A DNA stretch of 12,802 nucleotides from UBA4466 sp963925035 (GTDB lineage: Bacteria > Bacteroidota > Bacteroidia > Flavobacteriales_D > Crocinitomicaceae): NCBI GenBank assembly GCA_963925035.1, contig CAWUSK010000029.1, forward strand, positions 1 through 12,802, given 5' to 3'. A program made the translations under genes and the position numbers. The notes under the pieces were generated by a model that made no database searches, was not told the DNA's origin, and worked only from the letters and a program-made list of their open reading frames with translations. This document shows positions 1 to 7,815 of the stretch, piece after piece. Within the stretch, counting starts at the first letter, position 1; each line of letters opens with the position of its first letter.

Positions 1-46
1 CCATACCACCAATTAAAAGGAACAATACTATACCGAAAATACTCAT
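1..46 (-). CDS. Possible 5' end of a leftward membrane-protein gene (partial)
   Basis: On the minus strand an ATG at 46-44 opens a frame that stays open to the window edge and reads MSIFGIVLFLLIGGM. This is strongly hydrophobic, as expected for a first membrane helix or an uncleaved signal anchor. It would be transcribed divergently from fumC, with 69 bases between the two starts. A TATATTTG box on the minus strand (103-96) could serve as its -7 element. Only 15 residues are visible, so the family cannot be named, and an AT-rich 46-base stretch can stay open by chance. Confidence 0.4.
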   Translation of the reverse strand, partial: MSIFGIVLFLLIGGM

Positions 47-53
47 GTCTTGT

Positions 54-61
54 TATTTTTG
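54..61 (+). promoter_or_regulatory. Possible fumC promoter -7 box (TATTTTTG)
   Basis: TATTTTTG fits the Bacteroidota -7 consensus TAnnTTTG and would start a transcript near 68, giving a leader of about 48 bases before the fumC ATG. No convincing TTG -33 element lies 17-21 bases upstream, so support comes from the one box only. The opposite-strand TATATTTG at 103-96 would make the two 5' ends overlap. Confidence 0.3.
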
Positions 62-115
62 TAGATTAATTACAGTGGTAAAAGTAATAATTATTCAAAT
101 ATAAAAACATAAAAA

Positions 116-1513
116 ATGGAATATCGTATAGAAAAAGATACCATTGGTGAAGTAAAAGTACCAGCCGACAAGTATTGGGGACCGCAAACTGAACGCTCAA
201 GAAACAATTTTAAAATTGGACCTTCTGCATCTATGCCACTTGAAATAGTGCATGCTTTTGCTTATTTGAAGAAGGCAGCAGCGCATGCGAATTGCGATTT
301 AGGAGTTTTGTCAGCAGAAAAAAGAGATCACATCTCAAAAGCGGCAGATGAAATTATTGCAGGAAAATTAGATGATCAGTTTCCGTTGGTGATATGGCAA
401 ACTGGTTCAGGGACACAAAGTAACATGAACGTGAATGAAGTTATTGCAAATCGTGCGCATGTAAATGCAGGAAACAAAATTGGTGATGGTGGAAAAACGT
501 TAGCTCCAAATGATGACGTAAATATGTCACAATCAAGTAATGATACATTTCCTACAGGAATGCACATTGCTTGTTACAAAATGGTTGCAGAAGTAACTAT
601 TCCGGGATTAACGGCTTTAAGAAATACGCTAGATGCTAAAGCGAAAGCATTCAAGGATGTGGTGAAAATTGGACGTACGCACCTTATGGATGCAACTCCT
701 TTAACTTTGGGACAAGAGTTCTCGGGATACGTTTCTCAAATTGATCACGGTTTAAAGGCATTGAATAATACTTTACCTCATTTAGCTGAATTAGCATTAG
801 GTGGCACTGCGGTTGGAACAGGATTGAATACGCCAAAAGGGTATGATGTACTTGTTGCAAAGAAAATTGCTGAATTTACGGGACTTCCATTTGTAACTGC
901 TGAAAATAAATTTGAAGCATTAGCAGCTCACGATGCAATTGTGGAAACACATGGAGCATTAAAGCAAATTGCCGTTTCATTGAACAAAATTGCGAATGAT
1001 ATTCGTATGATGGCCTCTGGTCCTCGCTCTGGTATTGGAGAAATTAATATTCCAGCAAATGAGCCGGGCTCTTCAATTATGCCAGGAAAAGTAAATCCAA
1101 CACAAGCGGAAGCAATAACTATGGTATGCGCTCAAGTTATGGGGAATGATGTTGCAATTACAGTTGGTGGAATGCAAGGTCATTATGAGTTGAATGTATT
1201 TAAACCAGTAATGGCTGCCAACTTATTACAAAGCGCTCAGTTGATTGGAGATGCGTGTGTTTCATTTGACGAACATTGCGCACAAGGTATTGAGCCAAAC
1301 CAAAAACGTATTGATGAATTAGTAAACAATTCATTAATGTTGGTTACGGCGTTGAATACGAAGATTGGCTACTACAAAGCAGCTGAAATAGCGAATACAG
1401 CTCATGAAAATGGAACAACTTTAAAAGAAGAAGCTGTTCGTTTAGGTTATGTTGATGCTGATGAATATGATGTTTTAGTTGATCCTAAGAAAATGATTGG
1501 TTCATTGGATTAA
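116..1513 (+). CDS. fumC: Class II fumarate hydratase
   Basis: This is fumarase C, the iron-independent tetrameric enzyme that interconverts fumarate and L-malate in the TCA cycle in the cytoplasm. The 465-residue length is normal for the family. Substrate-loop sequences are intact: TGSGTQSNMNVNEV at residues 96-109, a block at 131-150 containing SSNDT, and GRTHLMDATPL at about 186-196 with H189 in the place of the E. coli catalytic-site histidine. The superfamily signature GSSIMPGKVNP (318-328) carries the mobile-loop serine S319. The related argininosuccinate lyase and aspartase share the last signature, but the N-terminal blocks and overall sequence are typical of FumC. The start ATG is preceded by an A-rich stretch without a Shine-Dalgarno sequence, as is common in this phylum. 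The gene stands alone and ends at a strong terminator. Confidence 0.97.
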   Translation: MEYRIEKDTIGEVKVPADKYWGPQTERSRNNFKIGPSASMPLEIVHAFAYLKKAAAHANCDLGVLSAEKRDHISKAADEIIAGKLDDQFPLVIWQTGSGTQSNMNVNEVIANRAHVNAGNKIGDGGKTLAPNDDVNMSQSSNDTFPTGMHIACYKMVAEVTIPGLTALRNTLDAKAKAFKDVVKIGRTHLMDATPLTLGQEFSGYVSQIDHGLKALNNTLPHLAELALGGTAVGTGLNTPKGYDVLVAKKIAEFTGLPFVTAENKFEALAAHDAIVETHGALKQIAVSLNKIANDIRMMASGPRSGIGEINIPANEPGSSIMPGKVNPTQAEAITMVCAQVMGNDVAITVGGMQGHYELNVFKPVMAANLLQSAQLIGDACVSFDEHCAQGIEPNQKRIDELVNNSLMLVTALNTKIGYYKAAEIANTAHENGTTLKEEAVRLGYVDADEYDVLVDPKKMIGSLD

Positions 1514-1529
1514 GGATCTATGACAATTA

Positions 1530-1563
1530 AAAAAGCCTCACTGAATTTTCAATGAGGCTTTTT
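1530..1563 (+). terminator. Bidirectional intrinsic terminator between fumC and the leftward gene
   Basis: The arms AAAAAGCCTCA and TGAGGCTTTTT pair perfectly. The inner TGAA/TTCA extension carries one C-A mismatch. The A-run on the left and T-run on the right give a U-tract in both directions, so the hairpin can end both fumC (stop 17 bases before it) and the convergent gene whose stop codon lies at 1583-1585. Confidence 0.85.
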
Positions 1564-1582
1564 GTATTAAAATAAGTTGTCT

Positions 1583-2185
1583 TTATTTCAATGCTTTTGC
1601 CATCATGGCAGCTAACATTTTACCTGCTTTTGCATATGATTCAGAAACACGTGTTGAAACGTCAAAATCATATCCCATAGCTTGAGCTCCAGGAATACCA
1701 GCTTGTTTGTAGTGTGCAACAACATTCTCAGTACCTGATTCTTTAAAAATGTATTCAACATTAATTGAGGCTGCTTTTTTTGCAATTCCGATATTAAATC
1801 CTGGCTCTGTATATGTTGTTTTTACAATTAACGTGTACTTAGCGCTTGAATTATCACTTGATCCAGTTATACCTAATTTTGCTAAACCTTTATTGAAAAG
1901 AGTTTCAAACTTTGGTTGATAAACTCTTTCTCTAGCACCAAACCATCCATCTTTAAAAACTTGTCCTTTACCAGCTTCCTTTTTTTCTCTTTCGGCAACG
2001 CCGTCCTCAATATACTTTGCCTCTTCTTTGTATTTTCCAACTCCCATTTCTGAGTAGTCATACTCAATGTTGAATGTTTTTTCTCCTTTAACAGCTTTGA
2101 TATCACCGCTCACTTTTACAATTTTTTGTCCGAATGAAAATGAAGTCATTCCCACAAACAATAAGATTACATTTAATTTTCTCAT
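1583..2185 (-). CDS. Secreted or periplasmic protein of unknown function
   Basis: This is a 200-residue protein that I do not recognise. Its first 19 residues (MRKLNVILLFVGMTSFSFG, then Q20) form a typical Sec signal peptide with a likely cleavage before Q20. There is no lipobox cysteine, so a soluble periplasmic or outer-membrane-associated product is expected. The mature part is Lys/Glu rich with alternating hydrophobic stretches, for example YTLIVKTTYTEPGFNIG and INVEYIFKESG, suggesting a mostly beta fold. An alanine-rich helix lies near the C-terminus (AKAGKMLAAMMAKALK). The ATG is directly followed by the signal peptide, which supports the start. It is transcribed towards fumC, ends at the shared terminator and has no operon partner. 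It may be a Bacteroidota-restricted family, but that is inference. Confidence 0.8.
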   Translation of the reverse strand: MRKLNVILLFVGMTSFSFGQKIVKVSGDIKAVKGEKTFNIEYDYSEMGVGKYKEEAKYIEDGVAEREKKEAGKGQVFKDGWFGARERVYQPKFETLFNKGLAKLGITGSSDNSSAKYTLIVKTTYTEPGFNIGIAKKAASINVEYIFKESGTENVVAHYKQAGIPGAQAMGYDFDVSTRVSESYAKAGKMLAAMMAKALK

Positions 2186-2237
2186 GTTAAGATTACTTTT
2201 GGTTAGTTATTTTATGCCTGGTTTTCAAAAACCGTTC

Positions 2238-2245
2238 CGAAGATA
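2238..2245 (-). promoter_or_regulatory. Possible -7 box of the secreted-protein gene
   Basis: On the minus strand the bases read TATCTTCG, one mismatch from TAnnTTTG, about 53 bases before the ATG at 2185. No TTG -33 element is visible, only T-runs, so this is a weak call. Confidence 0.22.
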
Positions 2246-2269
2246 AAAACTTTTTTCTTAAAGAGAAAA

Positions 2270-2302
2270 AAACGGTTGTAATTGTAAGAATTACAACCGT
2301 TT
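2270..2302 (-). terminator. Intrinsic terminator of the TonB remnant
   Basis: This is a perfect 14-bp inverted repeat (AAACGGTTGTAATT at 2270-2283 and its complement at 2289-2302) around a 5-base loop. Read leftward, the stem is followed at once by a T-run (TTTTT then CTCTTT). It begins 23 bases after the stop of the TonB-like fragment at 2326, so it is best explained as that gene's original terminator. It also insulates the secreted-protein gene downstream. Confidence 0.8.
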
Positions 2303-2325
2303 CCGCTACTTAAACTAGTCGTGAT

Positions 2326-2499
2326 TTATTCAAGAATGAACCTTATTGGTAGGCGAACAATAGTTCTTACCTTTCCGAAGGCGTTTTCCGCAGGTTTCCA
2401 ATTTGGAAATCCTTTCACGATTCGTTTTGCTTCGCGATCAATCGTTTCGGAAATTCCACGCTGACGAGTTTTAACTGCCGATTTAACATTAAAACACGT
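2326..2499 (-). pseudogene. 3' remnant of a TonB-family gene (C-terminal domain only)
   Basis: On the minus strand a frame with no start codon runs from two adjacent in-frame stops (2505-2500) to a TAA at 2328-2326. Its last ~54 residues include RGISETIDREAKRIVKGFPN followed directly by WKPAEN, then VRTIVRLPIRFILE. This is the pattern of the TonB C-terminal domain (PF03544): a GI...ID.EA..IVK.FP.WKP block, then a VR....LPI.F.L strand. TonB carries inner-membrane proton-motive energy to outer-membrane receptors through this domain. No ATG, GTG or TTG lies in frame, and the N-terminal anchor, the Pro-rich linker and the first part of the domain are missing. The fragment is therefore a gene fossil rather than a functional gene. 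Its terminator survives just downstream. Confidence 0.75.
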
Positions 2500-2536
2500 T
2501 TACTAGTGTTCAAAACATAAATTGGTTAAAAAATCG

Positions 2537-2544
2537 TAGATTTA
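2537..2544 (+). promoter_or_regulatory. Possible -7 box of the AsmA-like gene
   Basis: TAGATTTA matches seven of eight positions of TAnnTTTG and lies 18 bases before the ATG at 2563. The nearest TTG (2523-2525) is only 11 bases upstream, too close for a standard -33 element, so the assignment is tentative. Confidence 0.28.
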
Positions 2545-2562
2545 AAGTAAAAACAAATCGCA

Positions 2563-5500
2563 ATGCTTCCTATTTCTTTTAAGTTTTTAAAACGCAAAAA
2601 ATTCTGGAAAAGAACAATGTGGTTTGGGTTGGTTACGCCTGTTTTATTGTTTTCCGTTTTGGTTTCTATTGTTTATGTAAAACAGGATGCGATTGTCAAG
2701 AGCTTAGTTAAAACTGCCAACGAAGATTTTAATGGAACAATTCGGATTAAAGATAGTCATGTTGCACCGTTTGCAAATTTTCCTTATATATCGATTGATA
2801 TCGAAAAGCTTGAAGTTTTTGAAGGCGATGAATTAACAAAACCGAAGAGAATTATAAACATAAATGATGTGTATATAGGTTTCGACATCTTCGAACTTCT
2901 TTCTGGGAATTATGATGTTAAGTCCATAAAATTATCCGATGGCGATTTACGTTTAGTACAACATAAAAATAATGAGTTTAACATTGCTAAAGCATTTGAG
3001 AGTAAAAAACCAATAAAAAGTGTTGAGGAAGAATTTCATTTGGATTTGCAGTCAATTAAATTTGAACGTATAGATATTTCAAAATTAAATGAGCTAAATG
3101 ACATTATGGTTGATGTATTTGTTTCTGACGCCAAAACTAGTTTTGTATCAAGCAACAAGCATTTGGCAATTGATCTTGATTCAAAATTTGAACTAAATTT
3201 GATCATTAAAGGTGACACAACGTTTCTAAAACATAAACATTTTGATGTTTTAACCAAGATCGACTTTGACTATGCGAAAGATTTATTAACTGTTGAACCA
3301 ACTGAAGTAAGTCTTGAACAGGCGACATTTAATTTTGAAGGTAAGGTGGACTTTAAAAATGAGATGTTTATTGACCTAAATTTTAGTGGTAAAAAACCAG
3401 ATTTCAATTTGTTTTTAGCATTAGCACCCAAAGAATTAGCACCAACGCTTAATAAATTTGAGAATAAAGGCGAAATATTTTTTGATGCAACAATAAAAGG
3501 TAAGGCAACAAATGGCCACACACCGTCTATCAACGCTCGTTTTGGGTGTGATGAGGGTTACTTTAATAATTTGGAATCGGGTAAAAAACTGAATCAAATA
3601 GGGTTCAAAGGCACTTTTACTAATGGGAAAGCACGTAAACTTTCAACGATGCGCTTTGAACTTGAAAACTTTACAGCAAAACCAGAGGCGGGAATTTTTA
3701 AAGGAAAATTAGTAGTCGATAATTTCGAATCACCTGACATAGATATGCGATTAAATTCAAACTTTGATCTGGATTTTTTGTCAAAATTCATGAATACTCC
3801 AGAATTGAAAGGACTATCAGGTCGAGTAGATTTAACTATGAATTTTAGGGATATAATTGATATAGAGCATCCTGAAAAAAGTATCAAGAGACTAAATGAG
3901 TCGTATTTCAGTGAACTTAAAATTGAAAAATTGAAGTTTAAAGCTGAAGGGTTCAATGTTCCAATTAATGGTATAGATGTTCATGCTCAAATGAATGGCC
4001 ATGAAGCAAAGATTGACTATCTAAAAATGAAGATTGGAAATTCAGACATTAACATATCAGGTTCAATAAGCGATTTACCAGCTATAATTCATCATACAGC
4101 TATTCCTGTTGAAACGAATTTAAAAATCAACTCTAGACGCATTGATATTAAGGAATTAACTACAGGCTTAAAAGGAATGGAACCGGTTGACGAGCAAGTC
4201 GATAACCTTAGATTGAACCTGAAATTTCTGAGCTCAGCTAAAAGCATCACAGAGTCTCCGAATTTGCCGATAGGAGAATTTTTCATAACCAACCTATATG
4301 GAAAAATGAAGCATTACCCCCATGTTTTACATGATTTCCATGCAGATATCTTTGTTGAAGACAAGGACTTTAAAGTATTGGATTTTTCTGGAATGATTGA
4401 TAAATCAGATTTTCATTTTTCTGGTAAACTGAAGAATTATAACCTATGGTTTGATGAGAAAATGCAAGGCGATACACGTGTAGAATTCGACTTGACATCT
4501 AGTTTACTTCAGTTTGATAATTTGTTTACCTATGGTGGGGAGAAATTTGTGCCAGAGGATTATCGACACGAAGAAGTGTCTAACCTAAAAATTCACGGAA
4601 CAACGGATTTACATTTTAAAAATGGATTAAAATCAACAGATTTTAAATTAACAGAATTGAAAGGAAAACTAAAAGTTCATCCCTTAAGTTTGGAGAATTT
4701 CAAGGGGCGCTGCCATTTGGAAGACGGACAAGTCACGGTGCAGGATTTTAGTGGAAAAATGGGGCATTCCTTGTTTAATATAAATTTGGATTATGCACTA
4801 GAGGAAAACCAAAGTAAAATCCCCAATAAATTAACGATAGAAGGTTCCCGATTAGATCTTGATGAATTAATGAATTATAACCAATCTCCTTCATTAAATT
4901 CTTCAACCTCAAAGCCCGCGGAACACGATGCTGTTTTTAGTTTATATGATTTTGATTTTCAAAAATTTAAATTGGATATTGATGTAAAACAGTTGAATTA
5001 TCACAATTACAAATTGACCAATTTTTTCACAGTCATTCGCACTGAAAAAAACCATATGATTCACGTAGATAAATTAGAATTTAATGCTGCAGGTGGACAT
5101 TTTGATATTACAGGCTATCTGAGTGGAAAGGATAAAGAGTATATATATTTCAAGCCAATCATTAAGGTTCGTAACCTTGATTTAGATAAGTTCATGATTA
5201 AGTTCGATAACTTTGGTCAGGATCATTTGGTTTCTGAAAATTTGCATGGCACATTCAATGGTGAAATAACAGGTAAAATTCATTTACATGCTGATTTGGT
5301 GCCGAAAATAGATGATTCAGAATTGAATATTGACATGAGTGTACTTAATGGAAAACTGGAAAATTACGGACCGCTTTTAGCATTAGGCGAATATTTTGAA
5401 GAGGGAAAATTGAAGCATGTTTATTTCGATACATTAACAAATGTTTTCACATTACAAAAAAGCAAGTTAACAATTCCAACAATGACAATTAATTCAAGTT

Positions 5501-5745
5501 TAGGATTTTTGGAAATTACTGGTAGTCAGAGAATAGATGGTCCTATGGATATGGATTATTTGATCGGTGTTCCTTGGAAACTAATAACACAAGTTGCGGG
5601 TAAAAAACTTTTTGGACGAAAATCAAAAGATCAAGAGTCAGAAAATGAAATACAATACCGTCAAGAAAACTCAAAGTTTCTTTATGTTCGAATGAAAGGG
5701 AATTTAGAAGATTATTCGGTTTCGATTAGTAAAAAAACGAAGTAA
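2563..5745 (+). CDS. AsmA-like envelope protein (inner-membrane anchored)
   Basis: This 1060-residue protein resembles the AsmA/TamB-type family of Bacteroidota. It has a basic N-terminus (KFLKRKKFWKR), one membrane helix at about residues 19-39, then an almost entirely beta-rich periplasmic part. The segment after the helix (NFPYISIDIEKLEVFEG, then 'IYIGFDIFELLSGNYDVKSI'-like text in the protein) is the usual AsmA N-terminal pattern of membrane-proximal strands. Alternating hydrophobic strands with G.L/F.G repeats follow. A conserved AsmA C-terminal-like module lies at about 802-1010, including LTIPTMTINSSLGFLEITG and YLIGVPWKLI. Family members in proteobacteria are proposed to form long hydrophobic grooves that move or balance phospholipids between membranes, so a role in envelope lipid homeostasis is inferred. 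Substrate is unknown. A later Met (M19) would cut into the basic flank of the helix, so the first ATG is preferred. The gene stands alone. Confidence 0.85.
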   Translation: MLPISFKFLKRKKFWKRTMWFGLVTPVLLFSVLVSIVYVKQDAIVKSLVKTANEDFNGTIRIKDSHVAPFANFPYISIDIEKLEVFEGDELTKPKRIININDVYIGFDIFELLSGNYDVKSIKLSDGDLRLVQHKNNEFNIAKAFESKKPIKSVEEEFHLDLQSIKFERIDISKLNELNDIMVDVFVSDAKTSFVSSNKHLAIDLDSKFELNLIIKGDTTFLKHKHFDVLTKIDFDYAKDLLTVEPTEVSLEQATFNFEGKVDFKNEMFIDLNFSGKKPDFNLFLALAPKELAPTLNKFENKGEIFFDATIKGKATNGHTPSINARFGCDEGYFNNLESGKKLNQIGFKGTFTNGKARKLSTMRFELENFTAKPEAGIFKGKLVVDNFESPDIDMRLNSNFDLDFLSKFMNTPELKGLSGRVDLTMNFRDIIDIEHPEKSIKRLNESYFSELKIEKLKFKAEGFNVPINGIDVHAQMNGHEAKIDYLKMKIGNSDINISGSISDLPAIIHHTAIPVETNLKINSRRIDIKELTTGLKGMEPVDEQVDNLRLNLKFLSSAKSITESPNLPIGEFFITNLYGKMKHYPHVLHDFHADIFVEDKDFKVLDFSGMIDKSDFHFSGKLKNYNLWFDEKMQGDTRVEFDLTSSLLQFDNLFTYGGEKFVPEDYRHEEVSNLKIHGTTDLHFKNGLKSTDFKLTELKGKLKVHPLSLENFKGRCHLEDGQVTVQDFSGKMGHSLFNINLDYALEENQSKIPNKLTIEGSRLDLDELMNYNQSPSLNSSTSKPAEHDAVFSLYDFDFQKFKLDIDVKQLNYHNYKLTNFFTVIRTEKNHMIHVDKLEFNAAGGHFDITGYLSGKDKEYIYFKPIIKVRNLDLDKFMIKFDNFGQDHLVSENLHGTFNGEITGKIHLHADLVPKIDDSELNIDMSVLNGKLENYGPLLALGEYFEEGKLKHVYFDTLTNVFTLQKSKLTIPTMTINSSLGFLEITGSQRIDGPMDMDYLIGVPWKLITQVAGKKLFGRKSKDQESENEIQYRQENSKFLYVRMKGNLEDYSVSISKKTK

Positions 5746-5845
5746 ATTTTAGAAAGTTTGACCTTAAAACTCCACAATTTTTGTTAATCAAGATAAAGAG
5801 AATATTAAATCAGATTCTTTTTTCATAGAAACTAGTTAAAAACAC

Positions 5846-5853
5846 TAAATTCG
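5846..5853 (+). promoter_or_regulatory. Possible promoter of the IPExxxVDY-pyk pair
   Basis: TAAATTCG matches TAnnTTTG at seven of eight positions. A T-run ending in TTTTTTCA (5818-5825) lies about 20 bases upstream in place of the TTG element. It would give a very short leader before the ATG at 5873. No terminator is visible after the AsmA-like gene, so read-through is also possible. Confidence 0.3.
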
Positions 5854-5872
5854 TATAGAATTAGTACAATTG

Positions 5873-6304
5873 ATGACAAAAAAGAAGAAACACATACTGT
5901 CTTTTGTGGATGAAATTGATTTCGAAATGATCGGTATTTGCTCGCATCATAGTGATTATCGATTGGTATGGGGAATCAACGATAAAATCAAATTGAAATT
6001 GGTGAAATCAGATAATGATTTTTGCAATACCAATAGAAAAGGTGAAACAATTTCTGAACATTCGATGTACTCATTCGTAGACGAAGAAAATAGATTGGAG
6101 TATTACTTCATAAAAAACAAAGTTCAGGGTAAATTTTTGATTCCTGAAAAGGCTGAAATGGATTACTTTTTGTTTTTGTGTAACAATACTTCGGTTGAAT
6201 TGGATGCTTTATTAAAGGGATTAAAAGAGGTAGTAAGCATTTTAGCAGCTTACGAATTCGATCCAACTGAAATACCATCTACAGAAAATATAGTATTTAA
6301 TTAG
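5873..6304 (+). CDS. IPExxxVDY family protein
   Basis: This small soluble protein (143 residues from the ATG) carries IPEKAEMDYFLFL at about residues 90-102. That is the hallmark of the IPExxxVDY family, with Met in the Val position. The family is named for its motif and has no established biochemical function. The first part has a mixed alpha/beta pattern with HHSDYRLVWGIND, typical for the family. No signal peptide or membrane helix is seen. An in-frame TTG lies directly before the ATG, but the ATG is the more likely start. The stop at 6302-6304 is followed after two bases by the pyruvate kinase ATG, so the two are almost certainly co-transcribed and may be translationally coupled. From general recollection, family members are often found beside pyk. 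A role tied to pyruvate kinase is a reasonable but unproven inference. Confidence 0.85.
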   Translation: MTKKKKHILSFVDEIDFEMIGICSHHSDYRLVWGINDKIKLKLVKSDNDFCNTNRKGETISEHSMYSFVDEENRLEYYFIKNKVQGKFLIPEKAEMDYFLFLCNNTSVELDALLKGLKEVVSILAAYEFDPTEIPSTENIVFN

Positions 6305-6306
6305 TA

Positions 6307-7725
6307 ATGAAAAAAACAAAAATTATAGCTACAATGGGGCCAGCCTCAAGTGGTAAAGAAACATTGAGACAAATGTTTCAAGAAGGAGTTAACGTATGTC
6401 GATTGAATTTTTCTCACGGTTCACATGAAGTGCACGCAGAAACAATTAAAACCATTCGTGAATTGAATGATGAGACGGGATTGAATGTGGCAATTTTGGC
6501 TGACTTACAAGGCCCTAAAATTCGTACAGGTAATATGAAGGACAATGCCATGGAATTAGTTCCTGGAGAAACATTGACAATTGTTACTGAAGAATTACTT
6601 GGTGAAAACAATACATTTTCAATCAATTATCAGAAACTTCCACGCGATGTTAAAGTGGGAGAACGCATTTTATTGGACGATGGTAAACTTTCTTTGGAAG
6701 TAATTTCTACAAACGGAAGTACAGAGATTAAAGCGAAAGTAATTTATGGCGGAACCTTATCTTCTCACAAAGGAGTTAATCTTCCAAATACTAAAATATC
6801 ATTACCGAGTTTAACGGAAAAGGATAGAGAAGATTTGGATTTTGCATTGTCGCAAAATATAGATTGGCTTGGACTTTCATTTGTACGTTCAGCTAGAGAC
6901 ATTATTGAATTAAAACATTTGGTTGCTGCTAAGAAAGGAAAGGCAAAAATCATTGCAAAAATTGAAAAACCAGAAGCGGTAGAAGATATTGATGCAATTG
7001 TTCGTGAAAGTGATGCTTTGATGGTAGCTCGAGGAGATTTGGGAGTTGAAGTTCCATACCAAAATGTGCCTTTGATTCAAAAAATGCTTATAAATAAAGG
7101 GATTTTACACGGTAAGCCAGTAATTGTTGCGACTCAAATGATGGAAAGTATGATTGTGAGTTCTTCTCCAACGCGTGCCGAAGTAAATGATGTTGCGAAT
7201 GCTGTTTTAGACGGAGCCGATGCGGTAATGTTATCAGGAGAAACCTCTGTTGGTAAATATCCAGTTGAAGTAATCAGAACAATGTCTAACATTGTGAAGG
7301 AAATGGAAACATTTGATGGGATTTACGGTAAGGAAGAATTACCTGAAAAAAATCAAGAGCGTTTTATTACGGATTCAATTTGTTTTAATGCATGCAGACT
7401 TTCTCGTCGTGTAAATGCAAAGGCAATTTTAACAATGTCTTTTTCAGGATATACAGCCTACAAAATCGCTTCACAACGTCCAAAAGCACAAATATTTGTA
7501 TTTACAAGTAACAAAGATATCCTAACACAAATGAGTTTGATTTGGGGTGTTCGTGGCTTTTACTACGATAAAACTGTAAGTACAGACCATACAATTGCGG
7601 ACAGTAAATATTTATTGAAGAAAGAAGGATTGTTAAACGTTGGAGATATGGTAATCAATATTGCATCGATGCCTATTGAAGCAGAAGGTAGCTCCAACAT
7701 GCTTAAATTAAGTAATGTTGAGTAA
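6307..7725 (+). CDS. pyk: Pyruvate kinase
   Basis: This 472-residue enzyme catalyses the last glycolytic step, phosphoenolpyruvate plus ADP to pyruvate plus ATP, in the cytoplasm. The barrel active site is complete. The N-terminal CRLNFSHGSH block gives R32, N34, S36 and H37, and DLQGPKIR is at 66-73. The family signature IIAKIEKPEAV holds the catalytic K218 and metal ligand E220. ARGDLGVE holds the second metal ligand D244, and ATQMMESMI and PTRAEVNDVANAV follow. The C-terminal allosteric-type domain (from about 350, ending near LKLSNVE) is present, and no extra PEP-utiliser domain is fused. The position equivalent to rabbit muscle Glu117 is Lys (K71), next to Leu67 and Gln68, which is the pattern of potassium-independent pyruvate kinases. 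The start is two bases after the preceding gene's stop, indicating an operon. No terminator is evident after the stop. Confidence 0.97.
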   Translation: MKKTKIIATMGPASSGKETLRQMFQEGVNVCRLNFSHGSHEVHAETIKTIRELNDETGLNVAILADLQGPKIRTGNMKDNAMELVPGETLTIVTEELLGENNTFSINYQKLPRDVKVGERILLDDGKLSLEVISTNGSTEIKAKVIYGGTLSSHKGVNLPNTKISLPSLTEKDREDLDFALSQNIDWLGLSFVRSARDIIELKHLVAAKKGKAKIIAKIEKPEAVEDIDAIVRESDALMVARGDLGVEVPYQNVPLIQKMLINKGILHGKPVIVATQMMESMIVSSSPTRAEVNDVANAVLDGADAVMLSGETSVGKYPVEVIRTMSNIVKEMETFDGIYGKEELPEKNQERFITDSICFNACRLSRRVNAKAILTMSFSGYTAYKIASQRPKAQIFVFTSNKDILTQMSLIWGVRGFYYDKTVSTDHTIADSKYLLKKEGLLNVGDMVINIASMPIEAEGSSNMLKLSNVE

Positions 7726-7784
7726 ACCGAATTAAGAGTAGAACAAAATTAATAGAAGTAAAGGTGTTTAATTTTTAAAAATAC

Positions 7785-7815
7785 TTTTCAAAAATAATGA
7801 ATCAACGTATATTTG
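7785..7815 (+). promoter_or_regulatory. gcvP promoter (TTTTCA ... TATATTTG)
   Basis: TATATTTG at 7808-7815 is an exact match to the Bacteroidota -7 consensus TAnnTTTG. A T-rich TTTTCA (7785-7790) stands 17 bases upstream in place of the TTG -33 element. Transcription would start near 7822, leaving a leader of roughly 15 bases before the ATG at 7837, too short for a glycine riboswitch. The box lies inside a small inverted repeat (7804-7821). Confidence 0.5.

Noticed and set aside
3594..3956. Open frame of 120 codons on the minus strand inside the AsmA-like gene
   Set aside because: It lies opposite a continuous, family-typical coding sequence, and the Ser/Phe/Lys-rich translation has no domain. 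The other antisense frames in this gene are the same kind of shadow.
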